Shown here in pieces: positions 63,184 to 64,000 of a DNA stretch of 64,000 nt; positions within the stretch are counted from its first letter, which is position 1; every line of letters begins with the position of its first letter. The DNA comes from Congeria kusceri (lineage: Eukaryota > Mollusca > Bivalvia > Myida > Dreissenidae). The notes under the pieces were generated by a model. The model was not told where the DNA came from, did not search any database, and worked only from the letters and a program-made list of their open reading frames with translations. Made by a program: the position numbers and the translations under genes. Location: contig JAPFQT010000417.1 of assembly GCA_027627225.1 (NCBI GenBank), positions 62,001 to 126,000 of the forward strand, in the 5' to 3' direction.

Positions 63184-64000
63184 GTATTTCGGGAACGTAT
63201 TACATATACAACAAACATGATCCTTCTTTTCCTTCAGTTATGCACTAATTTAAATTCACACCGTGATTTGTTAGTTATTTCATGGGTGGGGATAATTCCA
63301 ACAATGACACTGATCATTCACTTAAAACAAACCGAAGGCATATACACATATTTTCCAAAAATAAATGCGCGCTATTCTTTCAGACCATATGTAAAAGCAA
63401 AACACTATTTAAAATATGTGGGTGCCGAATAAGTAAGCAAATTATTTACATTTATTTGTATATACTTCAATATGATATGGGTAAGTATTAAATATATAGA
63501 GATAGTACTTTAAATCAAAGTACATTGTCCTTTTTTATTGAAACAAACATACATAGCATTCTTCATAGAAACTACTTAAATTAAAGATGTAAGGATATTT
63601 TTCTAATAGATCAAAACGCATTTAATATATGCTTGGTAAGATACTATGTATTCAGACAATAGGGATTTAATTCCCGCTATCCAACTGCGTTATGATATAT
63701 GGCCAATGCAATAACTGCATTTAAGGCATGAAATACATTTACAAACCTGTGCAATTGCCAAGATATTCATACACACGAAATTCGCCATAAGTACGCATAA
63801 GCTGATAAAGATAGAAATCGAATCCATAGTATGAATAAAAAGCATACAATTAAAAACTTGATGGAGAGAAATCAGAGAGAATAAGACAATCGAATAATCA
63901 GCATACATAATGCGAAATATTATTCTGTCCGTTAGCCGTTGACCACAAATATTAGCATATGGAATTAAAATTATTTGTGAAAATACATAAAATAACATTT
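63184..64000. repeat. Higher-order tandem unit, cut by the window edge
   Basis: This is the first 817 bp of a further unit, so the array continues beyond the window. Confidence 0.85.

Noticed and set aside
54150..63432. Repeated 71-95-codon plus-strand frames near the unit anchor
   Set aside because: Same reason as other unit frames: copies are young, overlapping frames are also open, and no family is recognised.
50387..64000. Minus-strand frame of about 115 codons repeated in each unit (50387, 54623, 57711, 60807, 63690)
   Set aside because: Persistence is explained by recent duplication. Many differences between copies change amino acids, older copies are interrupted, and no domain is recognised. 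A substitution-rate test could overturn this.

Overview
The window is animal nuclear DNA, AT-rich, with introns, GT-AG splice junctions, non-LTR and LTR retrotransposon remnants and many short-period interspersed tandem repeats. The repeat vocabulary points to a bivalve mollusc, tentatively a Dreissena-like mussel. It includes elements opening with an 'agctcacctgagc' head, roughly 165-bp core repeats next to CCGT/ACGT/GTGC tetranucleotide tracts, TTAA-flanked AGGGAC elements, and LINE 3' ends of the 'ggccaaaggc...ccaataaac' type. No rRNA, tRNA or CRISPR array was seen.

Bases 1 to about 16,760 hold the only region with convincing protein-coding exons, all on the plus strand. First comes a KMT5A/Set8-like SET domain split over two exons (3405-3561, 4535-4727). 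Next is an exon of fifteen 51-bp in-frame repeats (5132-5897) and small exon candidates at 7140 and 7681. A multi-exon zinc-finger plus tyrosine-recombinase-like gene follows (9316-16756). Splice phases chain cleanly from 9316 through 16602-16756, with one non-canonical GC junction. The frame carries three in-frame stops (9604, 10951, 11503) and the SET part carries a fourth (3557). This therefore looks like a decayed gene, or a decaying member of a family, that joined a histone methyltransferase domain to a DNA-recombinase domain. Whether the SET part and the recombinase part are one transcription unit is inferred, not shown.

Bases 16,760 to 34,845 are a repeat and retroelement graveyard. 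They hold arrays of about 165-bp units (17.25-18.57 kb, 30.29-31.6 kb), a roughly 145-bp array (21.96-22.84 kb), LINE fragments on both strands (20.45-21.48, 23.64-23.91, 25.0, 25.4 and 32.66-33.60 kb), the integrase tail of a Ty3/Gypsy element (29.83-30.29 kb) and a TTAA-flanked AGGGAC element (26.67-26.96 kb). A second element of that type lies near the gene at 7.36 kb.

Bases 34,846 to 64,000 are one higher-order repeat. A large imperfect inverted repeat (arms 34,846-42,110 and 42,330-48,535, loop about 220 bp) passes into direct tandem units of 4.2, 3.09, 3.10 and 2.88 kb that run off the right edge. Each unit contains nested subrepeats of about 165 bp and a CGTACG-rich tract. The last three complete units share one 1.1-kb internal deletion, so they were amplified after that deletion. 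I see no convincing protein gene in this half.
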